DNA of 64,000 bases, taken from assembly GCA_951213105.1 (NCBI GenBank), contig OX578145.1:8771691-8835690 (forward strand), written 5' to 3'. A program made the translations under genes and the position numbers. Origin of the DNA: Amaurobius ferox. Its lineage: Eukaryota; Arthropoda; Arachnida; Araneae; Amaurobiidae. The notes under the pieces are model-generated. The model was not told where the DNA came from and did not search any database. It was given only the letters and a program-made list of their open reading frames with translations. Numbering within the stretch: the stretch's first letter is position 1; each line of letters begins with the position of its first letter. Below are positions 1 to 13,332 of the stretch, piece after piece.

Positions 1-159
1 GAAATATAATAAAAGCAGTGACATTAGAATGGGGTAACCACTATCTAAATCTACTTAAACAGGTAGTAAATGATGAAATAAGGAAATTAGCTGATTCGGG
101 ATTAAATGAGTTGGTTAACTTCACCAAAACACGAAACTTTAAAAAACAGTTAATTAAAA

Positions 160-850
160 AATAACTAAACCCAGTTTTGTAGTGCTACATTAGCTACAAT
201 TTTCAAATAACATACAATTAAACTACTTTAAAATTACCAAAGCAGGTTGCTAGAAATAAGAAAAATATGAACAAAAAAATTAAGGAATTGGTATTGGTAA
301 CTATGAGCTAAATTTATCAATTTACTTCAAAAGACATATGAACAAATCACTTCAAAGTTTGCAGTGAATGTGATAATATAAGATTATACCAAAAATAATA
401 GAAGCAACCAATTTTGGAAGCTATATAACCTACATACAACTGGAATTAAATAGCATATGATCAAACAACTAAACAATTAGTAAGCAATGAAATTTGAATT
501 AAAAGGAATATTACAAATTAAGGGAAGTATCTGGTTTCAAAAGCAATATGAGCTAACTTTATCAATTATAGACATTCAATCAAACTGCATTAAAATTACA
601 AGTAAATAAGGCTGGAATTAAGAACATTCAAATAACATGCTAACAAACTATTTAAAATGTAGCTAAAGAAGCTAGAAGAATAGGAACACAATAAAGAACT
701 GATTTCAGAAGCTATATTGGCTAACATTATCATCTAAACTGAAATAACAATTGATCAATCTGCTTAAATACGAGTGAATGAGACAGGAATTAGAAGGGAA
801 AACACACAGTTTTGAAAGCTATAACAGTTTTGTCACATAATTTTCAAATG
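160..850. repeat. degenerate tandem repeat, about 110-125 bp period
   Basis: A phrase built around GAAGCTATATTAGCTAAC, then TTATCAATT, then ATCAAACTGCTTAAA recurs several times with many changes (near 165, 290, 415, 530, 705 and 810). The period is uneven, so this is an old, decayed array. The exact unit needs a dot plot. Confidence 0.5.
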
Positions 851-2189
851 CCTGCTTTCTTTAAGGAAGTATTAGAAAGATTTACCCACAATTAAAATAA
901 TGAATACAATAAATTTGTCTTATAGAAACCTTGAAGGGACCTTTGACATTATATTAAATGGTCACTGTATCAAACATTTCTTTTGCCATTTTTTCAGGGG
1001 GAAAGGGGGGGGGGGGAGAAATGCCAATTTTCAGACCTTATAAATTTTTACAATTTCAAAAAATAATAATAATAAAAGTATACTCATTCATTTAAAAAAC
1101 TGGCCTTAATGAATAACAGTATATAATGAAATAGGAACTATAGTTAAAAATGAATGAAGTTTGAAACTAAAGATTAAAAAAAAATTAATTTGATGTATCA
1201 CACTGCAGAAATAAAATAAAGCATATACTATATGCTTTCAAGTTTTTCTTGAAGAATGCTATTTTTTCTTTCTTAAATTGTATCTGGAGAATTTAAAGGT
1301 GCTATTTTCTAAATAGTTGATGTCATGAAAGTAATTTGTTGTCATTTTTTTTTTACCTTCAAAAATGTCTGAAACACTTTAATCAATCATTTCATTATCG
1401 ATATTCAGTAAATCACTTGTATGATCCTTTTCAAACATTTTTTCATATATTCAAGATTCTTAATAATTGATACTTAATCCTTAAAAGTGAATGCTTTCTT
1501 AGTGCCTGACATAAATTTTCATCGTCATTGTCTATTTCTTCAAATAATCAGCCGATGCTGATGGTCCAGCCTCACAACCTTAAAATTTGAGAAAACCCTC
1601 AAGATGAAAGCACTTTCCAATTGCTTCCTCTGAAATTTCTTGTCAAGCAGCATGTTTCATTCAGAGATCAATTAAAAAATTGAAATTTAACAGCTACCAA
1701 GAGGTAAATGGAAAGGATATATTCCTGAGCACAAACAAAACTGTTGCAGCCTAGCATGCTTAAAATGGAAATTCTAAGAAAATAACCCATTTCTGTTGCT
1801 TGAGAACTGCGAACAATGATTAGTTTATGCCCTTCAAGTCTGCTGATAAATGTTTCATATGATCGTATTGAGATTTCTATCTTTTTGCGGTCCTTATATC
1901 GATAATAAAACAGTATTACACCTATAGAAGAACTGACGGGACCGTCTCAGTCGGTCATTATATTGCAATGAGTCACTAAATCGAGGGCTGCGATAAGACA
2001 AGTCTACTGTAAAATACAACTATAAAATAAAATCTGTAAAAGTGCTACTATAAAATGTTATTACTATGAAATGAAATCAACTAAATTTTCTGGGATGCTA
2101 TTAAAAATGCAAAAGGTTTTGACACATTTCTTTCAAATCTGAAGAAAATAAATCGTAACACACTGCAATCATGTCATTTTACTTCTTTT

Positions 2190-2480
2190 TTTAATCACTA
2201 GGGAACTCTGCCCCCCTGCTCGCTACACTCGTCAACCTCTGTAGCTTGCCTCATGAGTCGGAAGGCTTTGCCTCACATGAGCTCACTTTGTGAGTACTTT
2301 CGTACTGCTTCTTACACAGGTGTAATATTCCCATTGGGCACTGTTCCTTGTTAACTGACACTCGCCAGCCCTGAAGCTCGCTTTGTGAGCTCTTTCAATC
2401 CAGCCAGCACATACAACCACTAACGTGTCCTATGCTCACTGATGCTCACAAAACCCCGGAACTATGCCCCCCCATTTGCT
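2190..2480. repeat. GC-rich repeat-like patch in intron
   Basis: This block is clearly richer in G and C than its AT-rich surroundings. It contains near-repeated phrases such as CTCGCTTTGTGAGCTCTTTC and CTCACTTTGTGAGTACTTTC, and a pair of CGGAACT / GGAACT plus C-run motifs near its two ends. It reads as a transposon fragment. I cannot name the family. Confidence 0.4.
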
Positions 2481-3181
2481 GAAGATCATTAATCGAAGCT
2501 AGCAGTCATAATACACACGTTGGTATGCTTTCACCACCTTGTTAGCTAACTTTCACTAACTCTTTTAATTCACTTTGTGAACAATTTCACCCCTAATATT
2601 TTTCTACATATGTATTAAACTTCATATTTTTGTATGTTATAGTTTTCACGGTACATGTCAGAGTAACTCAAGAGATGCAAAAGTTGTTAAACAGCAGTGA
2701 CGGCGGCAGCAGCTACTTTTTTTAAATAGAGAGAGAGAGAGATGCATTTATTTTATTAATAATGTTTACCAATACTTCCAATTCTTGAACTATTTAAGTA
2801 GAGTAATGTTAAATTTTCTGTGCTTCCAGGTGTGCACATTCATTAAATCGAATTCTGTTTCTCATTCTAAGTTGCATTATTCAAATGGCCTTCCTGAATA
2901 TGTGATTAGAATTTTGATACGCTTGTTACAAAATGTCAGCATTTGAGTTTATATCTCATTGATGTATATTAAAACTATAGAATACAGATATTTTCCAAAT
3001 TATTAGCTAATTCTGCAGATACTTTTCAGGTTGTTGCTGGGAAAATACGGATATATCCTGTATATATTGCTTCATTTGCAATCATAACATGTTTATTTTG
3101 TTATATTTGCACTCTAATACTCAAATATTTTTTTTACAATTTTAATCATCTTATTTTATTATTGTACATTTTGAAAGTTTG

Positions 3182-3185
<4 letters not shown>

Positions 3186-3234
<49 letters not shown>
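3186..3234. repeat. (TA)n microsatellite
   Basis: About 24 uninterrupted TA units lie roughly 290 bp upstream of the PMCA terminal exon. Confidence 0.95.
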
Positions 3235-3236
<2 letters not shown>

Positions 3237-3524
3237 CTTTTTACAGTGCAGGTACTTCTGTTTTAATGGAATTGGGGTAAATATGAATCTATTATGATGG
3301 TATAAGGAAACTAGGTATCTGGAAGAGAGGGAGGGGGAATCCTTTCAGTTCATGACCTCTTTCTATTTTTGAACCTCCAGCATGTTCTTGAATAATGTTT
3401 GCTATAGTTATTGATTTTACATGCTAACAATTATTTATATAGTTGCTTTGAATGTGCATTGTTTTTGTTTTATTTGTATTGCTGTTTGTATGTATGTTTC
3501 CATTTTTTTCTCTCCTTCCAACAG

Positions 3525-4064
3525 CTGCGAGTAGTAAGAGCCTTTAAGAGTACACTGGAAGACATGGAAGAAAGACGTAGTGTTCATAGTTTACATAGTT
3601 TACACAGTTTGCGTAGCTCTCGTAGTCACCCCAAGCAACTCTCTGATATAAGTTACATTGATGAAGATGTGAAAACCCCTTCACCCAATGATTATCCATA
3701 CGATATAGCTGTCTTGCAAAAAAATGCTGTCTACACTAACAACTCTGTTCGGAATAGCAACCACAATAATTCCCAGTTTGTGGCATCTCCTCCCCAGAAC
3801 AACTCCTCCGACAGTGACTTGCACGAGACAGCTCCTTTGATCATTCGAACAACGCCCCAATCAAATCACACCACCAACCCAATCCAAGGAACACCTTCCA
3901 ATTCCCCGACTACTACAACTAGTATTACTCCTGTAAACTCCTCATCACCCTCTTCTGGGGCATCTCTAGCGACAACAGCAAATAACCGAACTCATGTGAC
4001 AAGTCCCATTGCCCGTGGTTACCACCTCTTGGAGCCTACGAAGCTACACGAGACCAGCATCTGA
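3525..4064 (+). CDS. PMCA calcium pump, alternative terminal coding exon A (ends ETSI)
   Basis: This is the C-terminal tail of a plasma-membrane Ca2+-transporting P-type ATPase (PMCA/ATP2B), which exports cytosolic calcium. The exon opens after a pyrimidine-rich acceptor (CTCCTTCCAACAG) and encodes 179 residues to a TGA. It starts LRVVRAFKSTLEDMEERRS, the second half of the PMCA calmodulin-binding helix; the vertebrate equivalent is I/LRVVxAFRS. An HSLHSLHSLRSS repeat and a Ser/Thr/Asn/Pro-rich low-complexity tail follow. The last residues HETSI form a class I PDZ ligand like the ETSL/ETSV ends of vertebrate PMCA b-forms. The open frame extends upstream to 3411, but that part is AT-rich intron with a chance ATG. 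Catalytic domains are outside the window. Use of this exon excludes the two downstream exons. Confidence 0.9.
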   Translation: MRVVRAFKSTLEDMEERRSVHSLHSLHSLRSSRSHPKQLSDISYIDEDVKTPSPNDYPYDIAVLQKNAVYTNNSVRNSNHNNSQFVASPPQNNSSDSDLHETAPLIIRTTPQSNHTTNPIQGTPSNSPTTTTSITPVNSSSPSSGASLATTANNRTHVTSPIARGYHLLEPTKLHETSI

Positions 4065-5800
4065 GAGGAACTTCTCTGTATACTGAATCGCATGCAAGAA
4101 TAGACTGTGATGAAAAATATATGCATCCCAGTGGTTTGTACAAACTTATTCGTAAGGAAGAGACTGAAGTTGTACACTGACCATGCTATGGTGTGGAAAT
4201 GTTTTTATCTCTAATGAATTATCTATTATACAACTGTGGTTAAGAATGCCTCCTCTCATCTTCATTACGGCATCTTCACCATATGTTTTAAGAAAATCTC
4301 AATAGGTAACTGGTATTAGTTTCAAACAGTTGGGAATTATTTGAATGGACATAGATTCTTTAACCTAGGCAAGCTGTTTTTTATGTAGCTAATCTTAATA
4401 TGGGTGAAATTGCAAATTTTTAGCTCTTATGTTGTAAATCTAGGCATAGAAAAATAGCGGCAGATCCTAAGTGTTTCATTCTCACACTTTTTGTAAAGTT
4501 TGAATGGTTTTAGAATAATGACCATCCCCAACTTTTAATTATTTTTTTTTCTTTTACAAACATAATGCTCCAAAGTAATGTGTGAGTAATGCATTTATTT
4601 CACTTTTATCTGTACTGTTTATGCACAATCACCTACAAAAAAAAGAGAGAGAGGAGTGCATGTGTGATTTTTTGGACGTCTAATTTTGTGTGTTAAATCA
4701 AGAATAATGTCAGATTTGGGAATTCATTTTGGACTCTCGAACGAAAATGAATAAAAAAATAAAAATTAAATAAATTTGGGTTTTTCAAAAACGTATCTCA
4801 ATGAAAAATGGAGTCAGATACTTTTTATATCTCTTTTCCATCTTAGTTGAATGTCCAAAACGTGTGTGTGTCCTGCCACGAAATTTTTAATCATTCTTAT
4901 ACCTAAAATTTTCAGAAAAGCTCTATTTGGATATACTTTCACTTTTAAAATCATCCTTGCTTTTCAAAAAGGCGAACTTTTTTGCTAAAAGTGCTTTTAA
5001 TCCTGCTTAATATAGTAATATCCAGTAATCCTATAATACTAATAAAATAATGCTGTTTGAATTATTTTAATGGGTCACAGAATAGTAACGGCGTGTCCTT
5101 CCATTTATTAGAGGGGTGATTGTGCATGCCTTCTCCACACGATATGTATATGGATGGCTGTTGTAAGACTTGTTATTCAAAATATTTTGCTTAAAGCTTG
5201 TGATATTGACACATTAGGGTTTTAAATTATTTAGTTTTGTGGTCCAAATGTTAAAAAGCAATATTTTGAATTTTGAAAGTTATTATAATGTGGAAACTGA
5301 ACTAACTGTCTAAAATAAGTAGTCTTGAAAGTTAACTAATTTCAGTAAATTTTGTGTATTTCAGTTATCAATATTAAGAGTTTTAAAATTCTTTTAATAT
5401 GCACTGTCTCTCCAACAGACTGCAATAATTTTGTTTTCGTACTACTGTTGTATTTAATGTACGATAGGAATAAGTTTAGTATTATATTTATGCATGCATG
5501 TGTGTAGTGTAGGTAACTTTATTTAACAATTTTTTGGATTGATTCTTGCTAAAATTAGTGTTGAATGTGCTTAATTTTCTTTCATAGCTAATATGCTTTG
5601 TAAAGTAAAGGAATTTCAATTCATTTTATTTTAGAAGTACATGTACAAAATTTAAAATTTATTGATTGGTAAGATATGGATTGCCTAATCCCTTTATGCT
5701 TAGTTCTATGTTAATAAATTGGAATTAAATAAATGATTGGATTTGTTATGATAATTATGTACTTTATTTTTTTTTTCATTCTAAATTACTATTTTTAATT
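4065..5800 (+). other. probable 3' UTR of PMCA isoform A
   Basis: This stretch follows the TGA and has no further coding sequence. Candidate poly(A) signals AATAAA occur at 4750 and 5041, and more lie near 5710-5730. The true cleavage site cannot be chosen from sequence alone. Confidence 0.5.
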
Positions 5801-6246
5801 AAGATATTTTTCACTAAAAGATAGAAATATGATTTAACAATGCATAACTTAAGGAATATAATACATAAATAATTAGGTTTTAATATTTCATAATTATATG
5901 CCATTTCTGTCATCAAATAATGTAATTTTGAGTATTAGTAACAAAGAATGCCAGAGTCCAGTGAGACTAATCCCCCCCCCCCTCTGCTGGAGATTAATCC
6001 TCCCTTGGATGGAGACTGTGGTGGGTGGGTGTAATTCTGTGGTGGGTGGTTTGAGTCCCTAATCCCTCGTCCATGAAAGAAATTAACATTTTCGGAGGCG
6101 ACTTCAGTAGCTCCCACATTAGTAAATATTCTTTGGCTATTCTTCAAGATTTTCCTTGTAGAAACTCCTTTTAAATTCCCTGTGATATAGCACATGTAAG
6201 TTTTACTGTGATTTTCCACAGGTACCTACTAGTATAATTCTAAAAT

Positions 6247-7107
6247 ACTATAAAATCTCTTTAAAGTCACCCGTGTTCCAACAAAAAGTGATCGTTTTTA
6301 AGGGTAGTCATTCATGTTGAATAGAAAGTAAAAAGGATGCCATGCCTGAGCTATAGATAAAATTAAATGAGGTGTTTATATTTCTTGGAGATTTTTTTAT
6401 GTATTACTCATTGTACCACTTGTTTATATAAAATTTTTCAAGAAACTCATTCCTCTGAGGGGAAAACTTAATGTTATTTGAAAAATTGTTTTTTTTTCAT
6501 CCACTGCAATTTGGCGATTTTTCTCAAAACTGTACGTAGAGAGTGAATATAAATGGATAGAAGTGAACATCTGATTTAAAATGTGCTTATCAAGGGACAA
6601 GGTGTAACACAGATTTTCACTTTCATCTATGGGGCACTTTTGTAATTTGTCTAACGGTCAAGAAGTGGATATTTCTATGGTAGGGAGAAACACTATTGTC
6701 TTCTCCAATCTAACTACAAATATATTGGAAGGCCCAGACCACACGACCAACCTTAAGGCTTACGGTAACTTACTGTGTGGTCGGAACTACAAATATATTG
6801 CACCACTGGGGGTGGGGGGTAAGTATACAGACAATAGAACATATACAAATAATAAAGAGTGGAAAGAGTAAGAATGAATTCTTGGAACTTTTTTCTATTT
6901 GAGAGTTTAAAATGTGGAGATGGAAAATTTCTTTTTAGCCTTGTCATTCACATTATTTTTTGGTCATTTAAAAGGGTATGTGTGGTTGCTTAATAGGAAT
7001 AAAATTAGCATTATATCTATTTAGAGTTTAAAATCTGTTCCAGAAAAGTGGTTAAGTCGAAAAGTGGTCGCTTAATAGGGGCGATCGTCAAGAGAGGTTT
7101 CACCGTA
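6247..7107. mobile_element. decayed pogo/Tigger-like non-autonomous DNA transposon
   Basis: The right end, read on the minus strand, is TACGGTGAAACCTCTCTTGA followed by CGATCGCCCCTATTAAGCG, typical of pogo/Tigger-type inverted ends. The left end (TACTATAAAATCTCTTTAAA, then GTCACCCGTG and AAAAAGTGATCG) matches it imperfectly. No transposase is visible. The later 57-bp insertion at 6728 lies inside it. Confidence 0.5.
6712..6800 (-). mobile_element. 57-bp hairpin insertion with perfect 16-bp target site duplication
   Basis: The 16-mer AACTACAAATATATTG is present at 6712-6727 and again at 6785-6800. Between the copies lie exactly 57 bp (6728-6784) that begin GAAGGCCCAGACCACACG and end CTGTGTGGTCGG. 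GACCACAC and GTGTGGTC pair to form an 8-bp stem. The same unit occurs at 47715-47772 with its own duplication, and as the 3' end of the 690-bp insertion at 58195-58884. Read on the minus strand, it ends GGTCTGGGCCTTC directly before the duplication. Confidence 0.88.
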
Positions 7108-8551
7108 TTAAGCATTTAGTATACATTATAGAAATACATATTATTATTTGAAATCTCTTAATAGCTCATTTAAAGGGACTCGATTTTATCCATTTATCTG
7201 AGGTATTTGTTAAATTGAAAATTCAAGATGGGATCTCAGAAGAAGGTATTTTACATGCTGTATTGTTGAATTTAAGAATTCTTTATGTTTTTATAAATAA
7301 TAAAAATTATGAAGAAGTTATGGGACAAGTAATATAGATAGTGACCTGAATTTACTCAGTACTAGGATTTAGCCATGTTTAGGGCTGAAGATGCTAGGCT
7401 CATCATTTGTACTTGATTTCTTATAATACAAAGGTGTAAAAGGATAAATTATACACTGTGTGATTCCTTAATTCTACACATATTAGAACTCATTTATGTG
7501 AAAGAAGGAGTACAATTTCCTGAAAGGGTAAACAAATCTACCTTTTATTAATAAAAAAAAATTGAAGGTCATGCCCTTGACAATCAGATTCAAAGACATT
7601 ATTCTATGATTTGTAATTTTCAGGGTAGAAAGTAAATGAAGATCAGAATTTCAGGTATGAAAGCCGAAATCCAGTGGCATAGCTACACTTTTTTTCACTA
7701 TAACAATTCCTGAAACATATCACTGTAAAGTCTCAACTTGATTGCCCTCAAGATCCTGACTATGTCTGTGTCTAAGCCTGCAATTCAGTAAGCTTTCATT
7801 CTAGTAAAAACAGTTCTATGAATCTGTGAAAGCATCTCTGAATCCGCAACCATTTTTCCAATTTGTTAAGATTAGCATATTCATTGAAAAGTTGCAAGTC
7901 AAAAATTATTTTCGTAAATCTGAAAAATTGTATACTGGTTGTTTGATACCCCCCCTCTTCTTATTTTTTTTGGGGGGGGGGGGGAGAACCAGTGGAATCT
8001 GAAAAGTGTTACAGGAATTGTTATAGGAACATAAATAAGAGGGGTATTACAACTTAAATTTTCAAGTGAAATTTAGGTTTTGATTTTTAAAAATTAGCAT
8101 TTTTAAGTTAACTAACTTATGTCAGGAATTTATGAAATTACAAATTTATTTTCTAGTTCTGAAATTTACTGTTGTTAAGTGATGGCTGTGGGGTACTGTT
8201 ATTCACTTCATAGGAATTTTAAATAACTGTCTAGAATAAACCTTTAAGCAATATGAATATAAATGGCACTATATTGTGATACTTTTATTTATTATATTTA
8301 GTGCTAAGTTCTAATTCAAAATTATTAACTTCATTATAAAATACTATTAGGTTTGTGTTCATAATAAAAATTATTCTTAGAAACTCTTAATACCTAAATT
8401 TTATCTTATTTAGTTCATAAAGTATTTTTTCTTAGTTTGTAATAAAATGCATTTCTTATTTTTTGATTAAAATGCAAGTTTTGTATTATGAATCAATCAT
8501 AGGAACGGGTGTGCATCATTTCATTAAATATTTTGGAGCATTATTTAAATA

Positions 8552-9233
8552 CAGTCATTTCTCCATTTAATGATCATCTGTTTACCTCTATTTACTAATT
8601 TCCTTATAAATAAACTTTAACACTTTTAGCGTATTCTTTGTTTAACAAGTTTGTCTTACGATCTAAACATTTTTGCATGGCTTTATTTATATAATTTTTT
8701 TTTAATTTTCTTTTGTGAAACCTATTTTTACCGAAAAGCTTCCTATTGTGAAAACACCTGCATGTGCAGATTTCATCAAGAGTGTGTGTGTGTGTATGTG
8801 TGTGTGGGGGGGGGATCCTTTTATAAATGGGATGAATATTGAATTATGGGTGAATTTATCATAAATTTGTGAGTGCACTATCACAGTGGATAGTGTTCAT
8901 TCCTTGTTGATGTTAGAAGCTAAAAATATCCAAGCAAGGGTGTTTAAATAGCAAAAAAAAAAAAAAATTCATTCCCGATGAGGTGAATAAAGATTTTTAG
9001 TAAAAATATATTGTGTCAAAATTTGTTTAAATTTTATATTGTAATTTAATAATTTCTGTAGTTTTACCATTTTTTTTTATTATGGCGATCTCTTAGACTA
9101 ATTATCTAAAAATTGTTCATTGAGCAGTAAGTTTAACAAATAATAATAATAATAATGTTTATCTGTATAAAAAATTTGTTTCAATTAATTTTCAGATGAG
9201 GTATTGCAACCTTGTTAAATAGAGGTTTGACTG
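8552..9233. mobile_element. pogo/Tigger-like MITE, about 682 bp
   Basis: The left end is TA then CAGTCATTTCTCCATTTAAT. The right end, read on the minus strand, is TA then CAGTCAAACCTCTATTTAAC. Both carry a TA duplication, as TcMar/pogo elements do. The inverted ends are about 20 bp with several mismatches. The interior is AT-rich with no transposase frame. Confidence 0.65.
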
Positions 9234-12200
9234 TATTTGATTTTGGGGAATTTTTATTTATAAAAAGGTAGTATTGGGTCTGAATCTGACTGCATTTCTT
9301 TTTAGTTGCTTTTAATTTTTCAATACTCTATTCTAAATATATTTTTACTCCTATTCAAATTGTCACTCGTCTAAAGGCAATTTCGTCAAGAGCTTTTGGA
9401 ACAAGAGATACTGTAAATATTTCCTTTCTAATTTTCAAGTTTACTAAAATTGCTTCTTTGTAAATATTTATAGATTTAGTATTTTGTTTATTTTAGGTCG
9501 CTATAACTATCTGACCTTTATCATTTTATCTACATGTATATACCTTGTATCAATTAGTAATTGTTAATGCAGATCTGAATTTTTGTGATAAGGCCTACCA
9601 ATATAAATTACAAATTATTACATAATATTTTTATACTGTTAAATTTGTAAACTTATTCTCAATATTAATTAGGTGCAATTTGGTAGTTAAAATTTATCTA
9701 GACTTTTCAAATTTAAGAGCATTTTTGCTAAAATTGTGCTAAAATTTACATGTCTGGCAGCTTTCTGAGTCGAGCATGGCTTATTAAATCAGAGTTATAG
9801 TATGTCGCTGTTATTGTTGCATAAATATCTATTTATATTTGATTCTGGGGCAATTATTGAACCTTCTTGGGTATTAGTAGTTACTCATGATTGTACATTT
9901 CACAGTAGTTTATCGATATGTAAATGACACAATCGTGATACTTTTGTTATCTTTTCAATCTTTGAAGAAAAGCATTGAATATTTCCAATGTATTTTTGGA
10001 AAAATATTAATGATTCTTTATTCAAGATTTTAAAATTTTTTCACTGCCAGTCAAAATCTGAAAATTTTGAATCAATAATTAAAAGTGCAATGGTACTATG
10101 TTTCCTTTTTTTTTAACAACTCCTTATTTTGTTATTTGATAAATCTTTTTTCTATTATGAAAATGTTTCATACTGTGTTCATCGTCGTGATTTTTTTTCA
10201 TGTGCATTTAACTTCTAATTTATGTGTTTTAGCATAAACATGTTTTCATGGATAGGATTATTCTTGTATTAATATTCCTTGCTGAAAGATCTGTATTAAA
10301 TCAGCCAAGATAGAAATATTCTTTTGAAATTGTAATCTGAATGCCTTTTCTTCTTGAAATTCAGTCTCATTTTTAGCTGTTTATTATGCATATATGACAG
10401 TAATATTATAACTTACCACACAGTCCCAGATATTACTCAATATTTTTCAATCGATTCTTTTTATATAATAAGAGCTTGTCTTACATTCGAGGGCTCATAA
10501 AAAAAATACTTTGAGACAGCATCTTCAGATATAACAAAATCTTTTCCTGCACCTTGTCACAGTGTAAAGTAATCTCTACACTGTAAAAATTAAGCCTAAA
10601 TCTATCATGAATAGCTTTTAAAATGCTGCATTTTCCACAATTTGAATGGGATTGAGGACAGAAGAGAACCAAGCCGTTGAAAATCTGGATACATCAATAA
10701 GCAGGGAAGAGACAAGCAATTCTGAATAAATGGGATAACATTTACTTAAATGCATTTTTACTAACAGTTTAAATGTTTTATTTAGAATTTCATTTGTATT
10801 TTCTAAATTCCTCGATGAAAAATTAATGATTTGCATTAAATATGAATCTATGCTTTATTCGGGTTCATATGGCATTTCATTTTACTCATAAAATTTTACC
10901 AAAGATATGTAACTAACTTATTTACATACAGTTTCTAGATTGTAGTAAAGCATTTGCTTTTAGTGTTAGGGGAATTCCTTTAAAAGGATCAAAATAGCTC
11001 TACAACTCATCTCGCTTGAGTTTCCAACTATATTATGGAGCATTTTGTGCATTAATTCCTTTATTCAATTAAAGTTAAAGTTAGTTGTACTTTGTTGTAA
11101 TCCAAACATACGTACATTTCCTTTTGTTCATGTGTGTATTGGAATACACAATGATTGCTTTTATGCACGCTGATATACTAATAATTAGATAAATTTTATA
11201 GTCATACAGGGGTTTTAAAATCCAATGTAACGTAACAAACAAAAATTTAATTTTTATATTATATGTCAAGATCAGAATTGATGTGGAAAGTATTTTAAAA
11301 CAATCGAGTGAAGATAATATTTTCCCCCCTCGTCTTTCAAAAACAATTTGAAACACTCCCTGGCACAGGTGTAAAGTAGCTAATTGCTGTTAGGAAAGAT
11401 GGCTGCTTAATGGAATTAATATCTGTGTTCACTCATTTTGATTCTAAGAATATTTTACTGCCTGTGGGTAAATTTTTTCCTGAGTACACTGTGTACATGT
11501 ATACGGACTGTTCTACGCTTCTTGCAAGTCATTACAGCCTATCTTAGGATATATAAATGCCCTATTGTAAGACTTTGCATGGGACTCCAAGCAATGTTCT
11601 ATAATTAAGTGTTGTTATAGAAGGAGAGATTTAGGAAATATTTAATGTTTTAAATGGCTGGTTTCACAAGTATTAATTTAATGAATGCAATTCTGTATGC
11701 GATTACATTACAATTGCATTTTAAGCCCCTTATTTGTGAATTCCTATGTAACATTTGACCTTTTAAGCATAATAGATTCCAGATGTTTAAAACTTAAAGA
11801 ATCCCATTCATTTTTTTATTTATTTCATAAATGCCAAAATGTGTTATATTTTATTAACTATTAAGCATGAATAGATTTAAATGTAATACATTTAACTTAC
11901 ATGTACAGTAGATTCCCCATTTATGACCCAAGTGTTAGAAATAAAATGTCAAATTTGTTTCATACTTTTTCTCGTGATAAATTAAAGAGCAGAATTAAAG
12001 AGTTTCTGTCTCATGTAAATGTGAAAATTCTTGCTATGGAATTTTATTGTATGTGTATATAAATATATAACAACTTTCATATGCCTGAGACTTACTTCAA
12101 ATAATTGTTAAAAGCTATAAAGAATTTCTGAGTTCAACAACTGGTGGCCTTAGATATGCGAGATTGCATGTTGAGATAGTATTTTTAACTTGAGTCATTT

Positions 12201-12634
12201 ATAGTGTATCCCTCTCTCAGATGCATCGAAGATTTTTTAAAATGTGTTCATTAATATTCACTGTTATGCATTATTCAGTGTCATTCAATCTGAATTGTGT
12301 AAGTAGTCATAACTTTAATAGAAATGCTTTGTTAAAAAAAAAATACATTTTTTTCTGTATTATACTTTTCACTCCCAATGTGCTTTTTTGGGTCATTATC
12401 ATCATCAGTGGTATATTTAAATGTATACACCCAAAACTAAATATATGTGCCGATTCATGTTAACATAGAGTGTTTGCAGTCCTTAAAAACTGCTTAATTC
12501 CCTACTTGGATAGACCCTAAAACTGCTTAATTTTGTACCAAAGTTCTTAAAAAGTGCTTAATTTTCTTGCAGATATGCGAAATTGCTATAAATGTAGGAA
12601 AAATTTTCTCATCTAAGAGTGATGATCAGATTGC

Positions 12635-13047
12635 CAGGGTGCATACAGGTGCTTGAAAATTGGGAAAGTACTTGAATTTTAGATTAACATTTTCAAGGCC
12701 TTGAAAGTATTTGAAAATTCCCATTTTCTTACTTAAGTGCTTGAAAAAGGCAGGGTTGAAAGTGTTCTGCAGATTCAGAGCATTGTGTTTTTTCTTAGAA
12801 GGTCTGCTTTTTTTTTAAAATTTCCCTAGCTGTTACACTGTCTCTGAAATTTTCCTAAACAACATTGTTTTTTCCCAAAAATTTCCTCAACTGCTTCAAC
12901 ATTAAACAATAATGTCAGTTTGCTATAATTTTTCCTATCAGAAATGCATACAACTTTATAATATGGAAGAAATAATGTCCTTGAAAAATAATTGCATGGT
13001 ACTTGAAAGTCCTTGAAATTTTTTTTAAGAAAAGTGTACTCACTCTG
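12635..13047. mobile_element. hAT-like non-autonomous element
   Basis: The left end is CAGGGTGCATACAGGTGCTT and the right end, on the minus strand, is CAGAGTGAGTACACTTTTC. The inside has repeated CTTGAAA and CCTTGAAAGT phrases in both orientations, a pattern common in hAT-derived short elements. No clear 8-bp duplication is visible, so the assignment is tentative. Confidence 0.5.
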
Positions 13048-13238
13048 GATCGCAAACTACAGAATTTCCCCCTTTGCCATATGGAAAAGGGTCAAAGTGT
13101 TTCATATTTTATGGTTCTAGTCTCTTCCACTGTCCTGATAGAAACCTGATTCCACAAGTTTGGTAATAGATTATTGCATCACCCATAATCAGAGTGTACC
13201 CGAAAAATTGCAGGCCCTTTTTGTGTAACATTTATTTT

Positions 13239-13332
13239 ATTTTAGTATACTATATCCATAACTGCCTGATATTTAGTGTACTATAACCATAACTGCCTGA
13301 TATTTAGTGTACTATATCCATAACTGCCTGAT
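13239..13332. repeat. three tandem 31-32 bp repeats
   Basis: The unit ATTTAGTGTACTATATCC plus ATAACTGCCTGAT occurs at 13239-13270, 13271-13301 and 13302-13332 with only a few changes. Confidence 0.9.

Larger units (their letters stand above)
1..3524 (+). other. PMCA intron (3' part), no exon seen
   Basis: This stretch precedes the acceptor at 3523-3524 and is read as the last part of a long PMCA intron. No open frame with coding character is visible on either strand. It contains a degenerate tandem repeat (about 160-850), a G-run near 1007-1017, a GC-rich repeat-like patch (2190-2480) and a TA microsatellite just upstream of the exon. Confidence 0.6.
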
